Positions 14,401 through 28,200 of a DNA stretch of 64,000 nucleotides are shown piece by piece. The stretch lies in assembly GCA_020809705.1 (NCBI GenBank), contig CP085828.1:5456001-5520000 (forward strand). The letters run 5' to 3'. Position 1 is the first letter of the stretch. Every line of letters starts with the position of its first letter. The notes below the pieces were generated by a model. The model made no database searches, was not told the DNA's origin, and worked only from the letters and a program-made list of their open reading frames with translations. Both the position numbers and the translations under genes were made by a program. This DNA comes from Calonectria ilicicola (Eukaryota; Ascomycota; Sordariomycetes; Hypocreales; Nectriaceae).

Positions 14401-16561
14401 AATTACATTTAAAACTATTTAATTAATTATAATATTGTCTTTTAAAATATTAACTCTTACCTAATTACTTTAATTTATATTTAAAAATAATAATTAGTTA
14501 ATATAAGTTTACTTTATAATTTTTCAATATTTAATATATTTATCTTTAATTAAAAAGAAGGATAAGAGTATAGTTATTTAAGCCTTTATATTTTATTCCT
14601 TAATCTTAAAGGCTAAATTAATACGACCTATATTAAAATAAAAAACAAAACTAATACTTAACTACTAAAAATTAATAAAACTTAAATAATTATTATAAGA
14701 GACTTAAAGTTATACTATAAAGACTAAATTTTAAATTTATAAATCTCCCTTTTAATTAATAATAATTATACTTTTAATATTAAATAAATATAAAACTTTA
14801 TTAATATTATTATTTTTAATAAATTTAAAATTATAAATTATTAAATTTAAAAAAAAATTAATAAATATTTATAAAATCAATAAATATTTATAAAATTAAT
14901 ATATTATTTTTTAATATTAATTTCTATAATAATTAAATTAATATTAATAATTTTTATATTTAATTTAAAAGAAAATAATAATTAATTTAATTTAATCTTT
15001 TAATTTTAAATATCTTTAATAATAATTATATTTATAAATTTAAAAAAAATATTCTTTTTATAAAAATATTTATTAATAATATCCTCCTAAATCTCTTAAA
15101 CTAATTTCTCCTTAAAATAATTAAATAAACTCTATTAAAGCTTAAAAGTCTATTACTATAATTAATAAGAAAAATATCTTAAGCTTAAATATTATTACTA
15201 ATAAGGCTAAAAAGCCTACTAACTAAAAAAAACTCTTACTTCTAGCTCTAAAGGTAGGACTTTACACTTATAAGAACCTCTAGCTTTTATTCTAAAGACT
15301 TCTAAAGAAAAAACTATACTTGCTAAGCTAATTCTAAAATATAATTTAATAATTAAGTCTTTTAAAAGATCTCTCCTTTCTTTAAAATTATTATTAAATA
15401 TACTAACTAACTAATAAACCTATATATAAAAACTAAGCCTTTTATTAAAAAATATATATATATAATAATTATAATTAAAAATATTATCTAAAATTAATAA
15501 TATTATTTAAAAAATAAAATAAGATTTATAAGCTTATTTATAAATTAAAATATTATTAAAACTTTTAATTTATTTAATATTTTATTATAAAAAATCTTAA
15601 TATAATTTAAAAAAAAGAAATAAAATAATTATATTCCTATAACCTTATAAAGCAAAAGTTAATAACCACTCACTATAAATATTATATATAATAATATCTT
15701 TACCCCTTCTATATAATAATATATAAAAAGTTTACCTATTAAATTTATTAAACTTCTATTACTTACTTATTACTTTTAAAAAAACCCTTTAATTATTACT
15801 TTTAATCCTAAATTATTTAATCTAATTTAATTACTAAATCCTTTTTAAAGATTTAAAATAATTTAATACTTTATCTATTATACTAATAAAGAAAAAAACC
15901 TAATATTTAAAAAGTAGCTTAATAAATAATAAGCTTAAATTAAATCCTAATTTAAATCTATATAAAAAGATAATTCTAGCTCTTAGATCTACTAATAAAA
16001 AAAGAATATAATTTACTTTAATATTAACCTAAATAAATATATAATTAATACCCCTAATCCTAAAAGTAATAAGCCTAAAAAAATAAAATTAAATAAAAAC
16101 AAATCCCTTACTCTATTATTAAATTTTAAATAAAAAGAAAGATCTACCCTTAAAAATAAATTAATAAATCTTAAAATCTCTTTATTATCTTAGCTTCTAA
16201 TATTAAGTTAAAATATAATAACCTACTATAAAATAAAAAATAAAATAAAAAATAATTTAAGCCTTATATAAAAGATAAATAAATCTACTAAAAAATAATA
16301 ATATAAAAATAAAAATAAATAAGCCTTAAAATTAAATTAAAGAGATTAATAAAAATTAATAAATTAATTAATTTTAAAAATAAAAAAGTTTTAATTTATT
16401 TAATAAATAAAAATATAAATAATTATATTATAATATATTTTATTTATTACTTTTACTTTTAAAATACTTTTAATTAAAAGCTCTCATTAATTTAATTAAC
16501 TATTATTATAATACTTTATTAATATTAAAGAATTAATATTTATATTATTAAGAAGGATTTA
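11400..16561 (+). other. Unassigned 3' half of E2
   Basis: About 5.1 kb lies between the presumed end of pol and the right LTR. The plus strand is purine/A-rich to about 13,200 and then becomes T-rich in blocks. A short, less A+T-extreme patch lies at 13,200-13,350. I found no motif, inverted repeat or second LTR pair in it. It could be an extra 3' ORF region or another decayed insertion. Confidence 0.4.
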
Positions 16562-16913
16562 TATTAAAAAATTTAATTATAATAGATTTTAAAGAAATAA
16601 TCTACCTTATAATAAATTAGTCTTACTTAATAAAAAAGAATACTTATTAATATTAAAATAAATTATTATCCTTCTTTCTTTTAATAATTTTTTACTATAT
16701 TTAATTAATTATCTCTCTAACTAGTATAGCCAGTCTTATTAAATTTCTTTATATAAACCTTCTAAATAGAACTAATTAATATTATTATAAATGAAATTAG
16801 TATTAATATTGTATTTTAGTTATATTGTTATAAGCAGTCACTAAGGTTAAATTCCTAGGTAGGTTGCTTATGTATGTATAGCTTGTAAAGATGCTATCTT
16901 CTCAAATCCATCA
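16562..16913 (+). repeat. E2 3' LTR (352 bp)
   Basis: Ends in the intact CA of aaatccatca, followed by the taata target duplication. It is less degraded at its 3' end (about 16,790-16,913) than the 5' LTR, with more G and C kept. Confidence 0.85.
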
Positions 16914-16918
16914 TAATA

Positions 16919-19900
16919 ATATTTTCTTAATTAATCTTTATTAGTATATAGCTATTATTATATTATATTTTTAATAGTCTTATAATAGTATTAAGAAGAA
17001 ATATAGTTTTATATAAGTATAATTTTTATAAGATACTTATAGTAATTTTATCTATTTCTTTATTAATTATATTAATAAATATAATAAAATCTATTATTAT
17101 TTTTAATTTAAATTTATAAATTAATTTATTTAATAATCTTTTAATATTATTTAAAATAATATTATTTAAATAATATTATATTACTAAAAGTATTTATATT
17201 TATATTTAGCTCTATTATAATATAATATTATATAATTGTCTTAACTAATTAGTTCTTTTTTTAATACTATTATTAATCTAGAAATAATATATAATTAAAA
17301 TAAGATATATAGTTTTTAAAAGGGCTAATATAGCTCTTTAAAGGGCACTTATAAACTTTACATCTTTATCTATTAAAATTCATATTAGGATTCCTTAGTT
17401 ATATATTATCTATAATTATAGAAATATAATTGCTTATTCTTTAATTATATATAATAAGTGCTTTATAATTATTATTATTTTCTTTAAAAATAGGTAACTT
17501 ATAGGGTAGATTATATTTAGTTTTGTATATTTTAGAATAGTTTATATAATCTTTTAAGAGTTTTTTATAGGTAAGTTTATAATAAAATCTAATATTATAG
17601 TATAAAATACTTTTAGAATAATTGGAATTAATTATAATTTTTTTATTTTTTATTTATAATTAATAATATTTTCTTAATATATTAGGTAATATATAATGAA
17701 CTTTTTTATTATTTTAATTATTTTATAAAAATATATTTATTTTAGCTTAAAAATCATTTTATAAAAACCTAAGTATTTTTAATTATTATAAATAGTTATA
17801 AAGATAGTTTTAATTATTAGATAAAGAATATAAATCCTTTTTTTTATAATAATTAATATAATATAGTATTTTATCTTTTATTAATATTTATAGTTTATAT
17901 AATTTTTTATTTATTAGGTTATTTTAATTTTTTTATTAAGTTTTATATAAGTACTCTTAAATTTACTATAACTTTTTATTTTTTAAGTATTCTTATAAAA
18001 TCCTTAATTTTAGCTTTAAAGTAAGTATAATTTTTATTATTACTATATTAGTAATTACCTTTAACTTATTAAACTTACTTTTTATAATATTGTAGTATAA
18101 TAGTTCTTTAATTAATAATTAAGATAAAATATCTAATATCATATTAAATATTTTTAAAATATAAAATATATAAAATTAAAAGATTAATAAGTAGTTTATA
18201 ATATTTATTAATTTAAAATTAGCTTTATTTAAATTAAAAATATTAAAAGATATATATATAATAATTTCTTAAATTATTATATAATTAGTAATAATATTAA
18301 TTAGATTTTAGTTTAATTGGAACATTTTTTTTAATTATTTAATTACCTAGTTAATTACTATTACCTTTACTTTGATAAAGCTATACTTCTTTTTAATTAT
18401 TAAAGTTAATTAAAAAAGAAATATAATTAATTTTAGATTATAAATAAGGATTTTTTTCTTAGAATTACCTTCTAATCTTATTCTTTATATAATTAAAATA
18501 TATATAAGTTAAATTTATTCTTATATATATTTAATTTAAAAAAAGTAATTTAGTTAGGTTATAATGATATAAAAGGAACTAATTGGTAAGAAATTATTAT
18601 AGATCTTTAAATAATTCTAGCTCTTTTTTAATAAATTTAAATTTCTTTAAAGAAATTTTCTTTCTTTTAATAAATCTTAATAAATTTAATAAGATCTTAT
18701 TATTCTTTCTAACTTCTTATAATAATTCTATCTTTCTTTTTTATAATAATCTTACTTTTACTTTAAACTATAATATCTTTTATTAAAGAAAATTAGTTAT
18801 TCTTAGGTAAGTTTTAAGTTCTTCTAGGCTAGTTAGTATTATTATTTCAATAAAAGCTACTAATTAGTCTTCTATTTTCTAGATTTTGTTTTTATTTATT
18901 ATAAAATTAAGTAATTTTATTTTTAAATATATTAAGAATAACTTATTTATTATAATTTTTATTTTATTTTTAAAGATTATTTATAATACTTTTTTAAAAT
19001 ATTATAAATATTTTTTAAAAGTAATAAAAAAGATAATAATATTATTAATATAAACTTATATAAAGCTCTTATAATTATTAAAAAAATCTATTTTAAAATC
19101 TTTATATAAAAGTAAGTGTATTTTTAAATTTTATTAATATAATATTAGATTTCTTTAATCTTTAATTAAATATAATAATTATTTAATTTTAATATTCTTT
19201 AAATATAAATATTTAATAAAAAAACTTTATTTTATTAAATATTAAAAATTATTTTATATTTTTTATTTTTAATATAATATTATCCTAATTTAATAAGGGG
19301 TATATATTAGGAATAGCTAATTGATTCAGAGATTAAAAATTTATAATTACTTTACCTTTTCTTTTATTATTTATAACTCTCTAAATAATAAATATAAGAT
19401 AGATTATTAATACTAGTCCCTTTATATCTTTCTATTATAATAGAGCTTATTATATATTTTATTTAATAAAATATAATCTTTAATTTTTAATAAGTATTTT
19501 TTTATAGTTTTTTTTAATTCTACTATTTATCAATTAAATTCACCTATATCTTACCTTCTTCTTCTATTAAAATAATATCTTTATTTTTATAAATATTAAA
19601 TTTATTAATTAATTTAATTATTTTAGCTATAATTTTTAAATCTAAGTTTATAATTAGAACTTTATATTTATTTTATATAAAAGGAATATCCTTTACTTTA
19701 ATTATTTTATAACTTAGTATTTTTATATTAATTCCTATAAGATTTATATTAGCTTTAATAGAGTTATAATTATTTTTAGCTTCTTTTAAAATTATCATAA
19801 ATATTTTTTTTATTTTAAAAATTTAATTCTATATTATTTTAAGTATAATATTTTCTAAGATAAAGTAGACCTATTCTTTAGCCTACTTATTTATAATTAT

Positions 19901-22900
19901 TATAATTATCTTTTTTTTTAAATAATTATTTTTTTATTAAACATATTATAAATTTAAATTAATTTAAAAGAGAATCTATTAATAATTATATTAAACACTC
20001 TAGGTTACTTAACTATTAAATAAAAAAAGTCTAATTACCTTTTTTATCTTAGTTCTTTAATAAAGCATTTTAATATACTTAAATAAAAGCAATCTTTTAC
20101 AAGCTAATTATAACTATATATATATTAATAATTTTCCTTAAAACCTCTTATAATTTTTTATAGAAAATCTTCACTTAATATTTAAAATTTTATATTAAAT
20201 AAAAAGTAACTTTTAACTTAATAAAATCTACTTTAATATTATACTTAAATAGGAAGTTTATTTTTAATAATAGCTTAAATCCCAATATTTCTACTACATT
20301 CATAGTAATAATAAAATAGCCACTTACTTCTTCTCCTTATATAATTTTAATAAAGTAAAAGTTAAATATAACTATTTTAATAACTATAAGCTAAAATCCT
20401 ATACTATTTATTTTCTTTAAAGTTTATAATTTCTATTTTACTTTTTTTATATTTTTTTTAATTATTTATAATCTATTAAAATTATAAAATATTTAATATT
20501 AATATATATTTAATAATATTCTCTTTTATTATTAAATTATATTCTTATTTATTTATAAATATTATATTTTTTTAAATCTTTTTATAAAATTAGATTTATT
20601 AATAATTTTAATAATTTATACTTTTTAAAGATTATCTTTTATTTTTTTAAGAAAGTAGTATTTATATAATAAACTTTTATATACCTAATAGATATTAGGA
20701 TTCCTTTTTTATTTAGATCTTCTTCTTTAAAATTATCTTTAATATTTTTTTAATAAGTATATAATTATTATAAAATAATTACCATTCTTAATTATAAAAA
20801 TCTCTTTTATTTTAATAAAAATAAATTTTAAAAATACACTATTAGTTCCCTTTTCTATACTATTATTATTAATAATAATTAAAATACTATAGGTTCTAAT
20901 TCCTTAATTTATTATATAACAACTTATAATAATAATTAGCTTAATTATTTTCTCTTTTTCTTAAATTCTTTTAATTATTATTAAAATCTTCTTCTTTCTT
21001 TTCCTTCTATTATTTACTATTTAATCTTTATTTAAAATATTTATTATTTTTAGTATTATTATAATTATATCTTTCCTTTAATTTGATTTATTAGTAGAAA
21101 GAATAATATCTTTTATTTTATTAATTTTAATTTACTTAATTTTCTTTACTTTGTTTTTTAATTATTATATATACCTTCTTAATATTTATTTTTAAATTTT
21201 AAAATATTATTTAATCTCTTAACTATTACTTATTTTCTAATTTTTCTTATAGCTCTTTATAGATTTTATTAATCCTTTTAATATAATTATTTTAAATATT
21301 ACTTTTTATTAATTTTAAATATAATAGCTATAGATCTATCACTAATTAATTATATATTATTATTAGGAATTAATACTCTCTTATTTATTCTATTAATCTT
21401 ACTTAATTAAATATCTAAAAGATAAAATTATATACTAAAATACCATCTAGAATACTTTATTAATCATATCTAGCTATTTTTATCTAATATGTTACTTACT
21501 TTTTTTTATTTTAAACTCTTTTTAAATTATAGTAAAGAAAATTTTAATAATAATTATAAATCTTCTTTATTCTTTTAAATTTAATTAATAATAATATTAT
21601 TTTAATAAAAAATTTTAAAATTAACTTTAAATATTTTATTAAATATAATTATAATTAATATTTAAATTGTTCTTCTAGGTAAATTTAACTACTTAAATCC
21701 ATATTTTAATATCTATAAAAATAATTTACTTACTATTATACTAAAGTCCTTCTTCCTTAGCCTTTTTTATTCTATTATTAGACTAAAAAAAACCAATATC
21801 TTTAATTTAAATAATTAATTACTCTTAAATACTTTTAAACTTTAAAGTTTTATTTATTCTAGCTTCTTATTAAATAATTTTATTTATTTTAATATAATTT
21901 ATAATTTAATTCTTAATTTATAATTTTAAATAAAACTCCTTTTATTAATACTTTATACTATCTCTTAATTTAAAAATAATATAAATTAATTCTTCTTTAA
22001 TCTTAAATAATATTACTTTTATTTATAAAAAAATAATATTTAATTTATTAATATTTCTTAATATAAAAGAATAAAGTAAAATAAATTTATTCTAACTTTT
22101 ATCTTTCTCTTATTCTTTAACTAAGCTTAGATCTAGTTTATCTATTAATTTAATCAATTAATTAATAGTTTTATTTCTTTTAATAGAATCTACTATTTTT
22201 AACTTTTATTATAAATTCTTTAGTATTCTTTTTATTTTATTTTTTAATAATAATAATTTTATAGTTCCTTCTAATCCTTTTAATCTTTAAGTTTCTAAAT
22301 TAATAATATTTAAATCTATTTTTAATAGTTCTTAGAATAGATTTAATATAATTAAGATTAGAATCCTTTTATTTAATATAGTCTTTTATTTATTAAGATT
22401 AATTAGATTTTATAGATTTAAATTATATTTAGTAGTATTAGTCTTCCTCCTAAAACTAGATTAATCTAAGATTTTAATATTATTATTTTTATTATTTAAA
22501 TAATTATTTAGGTCTTTTTAAAGATTAATATTATATTTATTTTTATTTTTAATTTCTTTAAAAATATATAAATAAAGTAGTTTAATTTATAAAATAAGAA
22601 TTTTTTTATCTTTTATTTTTATAAAAATCTTTTTTATTAAATTTTAAATAATTTTAATAATATAAAGATCTATAGAATTCTAATATTCTAAAGATTCTTT
22701 CTTTTAAGGAATTCCTATTATTATAAATTAATTATTTTTATTATAATCCTAATTAAATAAGGCCTTTAGATTACTAAGAGCAATTATATTAATAAGTTTC
22801 TTTTCTTTAATAAAGAAATTAAGATTATAATTAAGAAATCCTTAGAATTTATATATTATTATTAATTTAATTGACTTAATATTTAATTAAATTAATTATT

Positions 22901-23035
22901 TAGTTAGTAGGTTAAGCTTTCTTTTTATTTAGTTAATTTTACTTATAAAAAGGTAATTTTTTTTATTTTCTTTATTTTTATATTTTTTCTTTAGGTTGAA
23001 ATTATTTAATTTAAAACTTAATAATTACTATTACT
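16919..23035 (-). pseudogene. E1 gag-pol remnant (minus strand)
   Basis: Read on the minus strand, 19291-19345 keeps SLNQLAIPNIYPL, a hallmark of one group of fungal Ty3 reverse transcriptases. Next, 19041-19055 reads VYINN where the RT active site YIDD is expected, both aspartates having become asparagine (G-to-A in codon 1). TFKKYL-type residues follow. At about 17,360-17,400 an ILIDKDVKFISAL block fits the integrase motif around the second catalytic aspartate. The order RT then integrase runs toward lower coordinates, as expected for minus orientation. Integrase is then interrupted by E2. Gag and protease should lie in 19.6-23.0 kb but are not recognisable. All frames are full of stops. 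Confidence 0.7.
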
Positions 23036-23310
23036 TATTATACTTTTAGATATAATTAACTTATAATATATTAGATCTAGCTAAAGATAAGTTATTTAAT
23101 TAAGTAATAAGGTTCTTAATATAATAAATTAATATTAATTAATAAAAGATTAGATATAATAATTTTATTTTATAATATAAAAAGATAGGTTTTGTAGTAT
23201 AAGATTAAATATACTTATTTTCTTTAATTTACTAGGTAACTTTTACTTATAGAGAGCTAAAAGCTATATATAACTTGCTAGTGTTATGTATTTAGAGAAG
23301 AGTTATAACA
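23036..23310 (-). repeat. E1 5' LTR (275 bp)
   Basis: Partner of 2602-2876. Its end agttataaca retains the terminal CA and is followed directly by the tatat target duplication. Being on the minus strand, this is the promoter-side LTR. Confidence 0.85.
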
Positions 23311-23450
23311 TATATATTATTATATTTTTAATTAATAAAAAAAGAATTTTTTATTATATAAATTTTTTAATTATTAAGATTTTTATTTTATATTATTTTA
23401 GTTTTTAAAATTAATATAAAAATAATTATATTATTTTATATAAAAAATAT
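23311..23450 (+). repeat. Repeat R, copy 1 (right part)
   Basis: Continues the R sequence interrupted at 2601. The order of features (tattattatatttttaatta, then an A run, ttttttattatata, and a block corresponding to the ggctctagag segment of R copy 2) follows R with RIP-type changes. The right limit is approximate. Confidence 0.55.
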
Positions 23451-23484
23451 ATAATAAATTAATGAATTTTAATTATAAAATCAC

Positions 23485-23910
23485 TACTTATATCCTATTA
23501 TACTAATTATATTCTATTAATTGTTTAATTAAATTATTATTTATATTTTCTATTTTAATATATTCTCTTCTTTCTTTTTCTTTTCTTTTTATAAACTATT
23601 CTTTTTTTTAAATTATTTTCTTTAATTTATTAATCTATTTATATTCTAGATCTATCTTGTCTTTTATTATTCTTTAATAAATATTTTATTATTTAAATAA
23701 AGTCTCTTTTTTAAAAGAAGCTTATACTTTTAAAGGATTAGCTTAATCTTGTTTATTAAGTATAAAATGTTTAATATAATATATAATTAAAATTATTTAA
23801 AATATTTTTTATTAATTTTATTAAATTAAATATTAATAATTTAAATCTTTTAATAAATATATTAAATTATAAATTTAATTTTATTATTTTTATGAATAAT
23901 ATATTATTTA
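23485..23910 (+). repeat. Repeat R, copy 4 (5' portion)
   Basis: Starts cctattatactaattat and shares ctattaattgtttaatta and the following pyrimidine-rich block with R copy 2 at 4065-4180. It runs to the shared word aataatatattattta, where it meets a U fragment at 23911. The 3' half of R is missing here. Confidence 0.5.
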
Positions 23911-24023
23911 AAGTTAATTATATCTTAGTTAGGCGAATTATATAGCTAAACTTAATTGTATTTACCATTGTTATAGCTTTAAAGCTCTCTTTAAGTTAGA
24001 GCCTATAATTTACTAAAATATAT
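23911..24023 (+). repeat. Repeat U, copy 1 (3' end only)
   Basis: Carries the conserved U right end: a block with aattatatagctaaactta, then agctctctttaagttagagc and the terminal ataatttactaaaat. The same end recurs at 29,180-29,279, 55,650-55,755 and 58,290-58,397, and in inverse at 24,575, 40,066 and 50,938. Confidence 0.65.
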
Positions 24024-24193
24024 TATTCAATAATAAATATTTTAATTATATTTTTTATATAATTATTTTCTTTATTATTTTTAAATTATTATAATATTTA
24101 ATAATTTATTTAATGTAAATTTATATTTATAAGTTTTATCTAATTTATTAATTTAATTTTATTAAATAATTAAATTTATATATAAAATAAATT
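24024..24193 (+). repeat. Repeat S, copy 3
   Basis: Degraded relative of 33783-33965 and 48699-48887. It shares the attattataatat core and, further on, atttataagtttta and the region before atatata. It is sandwiched exactly between a U right end (24023) and a U left end (24194). Confidence 0.5.
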
Positions 24194-25291
24194 AATAATT
24201 ATATTTTTATTAAATATTAAATAAAAAAAAAGTACTTTTAATTACCTAAATAAAGATTATTTAACCCTTTTTTTTCTTAATTTTAAAATTTATATAAAAT
24301 TTATTTATTATCTTTTTTAATTTATATAAATAAATCTTATTTTTTTTAAATTTTAATTATTTAATTTTTATATTTATTACTATAAATATTTATAATAAAG
24401 CTTTTTTTTTATTAAATTTAATTCTTTAAATATAAATTTATTATATTTTTATATAATATTTTTTATAATTTCAAAAAAACTTTTAATAAATTTTTAATTA
24501 TTTATATTAAAATTAATAATATAAAATTAAAATATTTAAAATTTATATATAATAAATTTTATTTTTTAATAAATTACAAGCTCTAATTTAAAGAGAGCTT
24601 TAAAATTATAATAGTAATAAATATAATTAAATTTAGTTATATAATTTACTTAACTAAAATATAATTAATTTTATAATAAGATTACTTTTATAAAAATTTA
24701 AATAATTATACTTAAAATAATTTCTTTTATTAAAATTATAAATCTTAATATATATTCTTTATTATTTTTAATATAATATTATTTAAATATTATATTTTTT
24801 ATAATTAAAATTATTTATTTATTAAAAAATATATTAATAATATTTTTTATATATAATTATTTTTTATATTATATATTAAATATTAATTAAAATTTATTAA
24901 AAATAAATTAAATATAAATTTTAAAATTAATTTTATAATTTATTAAAAAATAAAATTTATTATATATAAATTTTAAATATTTTATATTTTTATTAATAAT
25001 TTTAATATAAATAATTAAAATTTTATTAAAAAAAATATTAAATTTTAAAAAAAATAATATAAAAATATAATAAATTTAGATTTAAAAATCCAGATTTAAA
25101 AAAGAAAGCTTTATAATAAATATTATTAATAATAAATATAAAAATTAAATAAATAAGATTTAAAAAAAGTGAGATTTATTTGTAAAGATTAAGGAAGGTG
25201 ATTTTAAAGTTAAGAAAAAATGAGGGCTAAATAGTATTTATTTAAGTAATTAAAAGTGCTTTTTTTATTTAATATTTAATAAAAATATAAT
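24194..25291. repeat. Inverted dimer of repeat U (copy 2)
   Basis: 24194-24574 is the left half of U in plus orientation. 24575-25291 is a nearly complete U in minus orientation. The outer about 360 bp on each side are therefore inverted copies of each other, both ending in the U left terminus (aataattatat...). The inner junction joins a left half to a right end (caagctctaatttaaagagag at 24575). It could fold as a large hairpin with about 360 bp in each arm. No coding region was seen. Confidence 0.7.
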
Positions 25292-28200
25292 TATTGATAT
25301 TTTTTTTATTAAATTTTTTTAATTATATTTTAATAAAAAGATATTTAATATTCTTTAAGTTTATTTTTAAAAAAAAATTAATTATTTTTATATTTAAATA
25401 TTAATAATTTTTATTTAAAAATATAATAATAATAATATTAACTTTTTAAAATATATACTTATTTAGCTTATAATATTAATTATTTAATAGATTTATATTA
25501 TTTTACTTTTATATTATTATAAAAGATTATTTAAAATCTTATTTAATTATATAATTAAAAAGTAAAATAGATTATTTTTATATAAAATAGAATTAATAGA
25601 AACTATTATAAAATAATATTATTAAAATCTTTTTAAAATTATAATTATATTTTTAAAAATAATAAATTTATTAATTAATATTATAAATAAATTTTTTTAT
25701 TTTCTTTTTAATATTATCTTTTTTTATATTCTTTATAAATTATTAAAAAAATTAAATATTTATTATATATATTTAAATTTTTAATAATAAAATAATTTTA
25801 TTATTATTATAAATTATTTTTATATTAAATCTTTAATTTTAATAATATAATTTATTAAATCATAAATAAATAATAATATCTTTAATTAAATCTTAATAAA
25901 TAAGATATTATAATTATATTATAAATTAATAATTATTATTAGACTTTATTTATTTATAATAATATATATTTAATAAATTTAAAGAATATTATTATTATTA
26001 AAACTAGTTCTTTTTATAAGAGGCTATGATATTCTAAATTAATAAATATTTTTATATTTTGACTTATTAATAATATTTAAATATTTAAAGTAATTTAGAT
26101 TATATATATAAATTTAATTTAAATTAATATAAAAGTTTACTTTTTTATTAAAGAAGGCTAAGAATTAAATATTATTTTTAATTAAGATTATATAAGAAGA
26201 TATTATTCATAAATTTTAGAATTTAATTATAATATTTTATATTCTTTTTTAATAAATATATTAAGAAATATTACTTAGTTTTAAATTACTTTATATTTAA
26301 ACTAATTTATATAAGTATAATATATTTCTTTTATTAGTTTTAATAATAATAATTAATATAATTAAAGATAGATTTCTATTTTATATAAATATAATACTTA
26401 AAAAATAATAATAACTTATAATAAAAAAATTTAATAAAGTTAATTAGATTAGAAATTACTAATTATATTTATTTAAAGATAATATTTAATTTTTATAAGA
26501 ATCTTTTTATCTTTTATAATAAATACTTTTAATATATTATAAGTTTAAATTTAATAATATTTATAATATTATTAGAATTTATAATTACCTATATTACTAG
26601 AATTCCTTTATATATAATAATAAATTTAATTTTATATTATATATTTAATTATATTCTTTTTAATATAAGATATTAAAGTCTATATATTAATAAAAATTTA
26701 AGAAATTTTTTAATATTTTTCTTATTTATTAATTAATAATTTTTAAATTTATATATTATTATTATTAATTAATTTAATATTATTATTTAAAAAATATACT
26801 TTATTTTAAAAAATCTAATTCTTATTATATTTATTTTATTAATTTTAAAATTCTTTATTTATAATTATATATTAAATATTAAAAAGAAGAAAAGAAAATA
26901 AAAAGTAAACTAATTAATATATTTTATTAATATTATTTTTATTTAGAATTTAAGAATTAAATTATATAAAAGTATTAAATTAGAATTATTAAATTATATA
27001 AATTTATCTTTAAAAAGAGCTTCTTTCTTATATTAGTATTAAATCTTTTTCTTTTTAAAAGAATAAGTTTAAAAATATTTTAAAAAAGAAATAAAAGTTA
27101 GATTTATTAATAAGCTTATTATTATAATAATTATAAATAAAAGACTTAGATTTAGATAATTATTTAAGTATAGTAAATCTAGATTTAAATACTTTATTTA
27201 AAAACTAAAGTTTATTAATTTTAAAGATATTAAGTAATAAATTCAATTTAAATATATTAGATATTTTTATAATATAAATAACTTTTTTTATTAATATTTT
27301 TAATTTTTTTAATTTAATTTTAATAAATCTAATCTTTTATAATTATCTTTATAAAATTAATATTAATTATAATTTTACTTATATTCTCTTAAACCTTATT
27401 TAATATATCTTAATATTAAGATTATTATATATAATAATAAATTTAGCTTTATTTTTTAAAGTTTTATTATTAATTATAATATAATATATTTTAATTTATA
27501 ATTAATTTATTTTATAATTATGTATATTAATTTTAGTTTTAGTTAAAATAAATTTAATTTATTTATTATAAAAATTAAATTAATTTTCTTATAATTAAGA
27601 AATAATTATTAAAATTTTTAAAAAAATTTTATAATTAATTTTATAATTTTTTTAAAGAAATAAGATATATTCTTTAAATTCTTTTTATTATAAAAAGCTT
27701 TTTATATTATATAGTATTAAAAATAATAATTAAAATATTTATTAAAATTTTACTTTATAATTTTATCTTTTTTTAATTAATTATAATATTTATATAAAAA
27801 AGATTATTTCTTTTAAATTAAATAAATATATATTTAATATATATTTATTAAATTAATAAAAACTTTAATAAATCTTTAAATTAAGACTTATTATATTTAT
27901 ATTAAAAGATATAAATATTCTTTATTATCTTAATTAATAAATAAAATAAAATATTATTAATTAATTCTTAAATATTATTTAAAAATATTGTAGTATATTT
28001 TTTAATATATTTAATATAATTAAAAGATTATTAATTATAATTAAATATATAATATATAATAAAAAAGTAATAAAAATTAAATATAATAAATTTTTTCTTA
28101 ATGAAAATTAAATCCTTTAATTTCTTAAAGTATATATATTTATAATAAATTTAAATATATAAGTAAATTATTAATAATAATTAATTAAATTAGAAATATA

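Larger units (their letters stand above)
6221..16913 (+). mobile_element. E2: Ty3-type LTR retrotransposon nested in E1, RIP-degraded
   Basis: Bounded by 352-bp LTRs (6221-6572 and 16562-16913) and a perfect 5-bp target duplication, taata, at 6216-6220 and 16914-16918. Total length is 10,693 bp. A short purine tract (agaagga, 16551-16557) precedes the right LTR. This and the RT/RNase H remnant at 9500-10150 give plus-strand orientation. Internal order: about 2.4 kb before the RT core (presumed gag and protease, not recognisable), RT/RNase H/integrase region about 8900-11400, then about 5 kb of unexplained sequence before the 3' LTR. No open frame survives. Confidence 0.85.
2602..23310 (-). 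mobile_element. E1: Ty3-type LTR retrotransposon, RIP-degraded, with E2 and an R copy nested inside
   Basis: Delimited by two 275-bp LTRs (2602-2876 and 23036-23310) and a perfect 5-bp target duplication, tatat, at 2597-2601 and 23311-23315. The LTRs start TGTTA (one copy now TATTA) and end TAACA. The coding strand is minus. A purine tract (aagagggg on the minus strand, 2880-2887) abuts the 2602-2876 LTR, which is therefore the 3' LTR, and reverse-transcriptase and integrase remnants are readable on the minus strand. Subtracting E2 leaves about 10.0 kb. No reading frame survives. The insertion lies inside a copy of repeat R, whose two halves flank it. Confidence 0.85.

Noticed and set aside
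18583..18786. 67-residue plus-strand frame inside E1
   Set aside because: It lies opposite the minus-strand E1 pol region and consists of Asn, Leu, Phe and Ile from A+T-rich codons.
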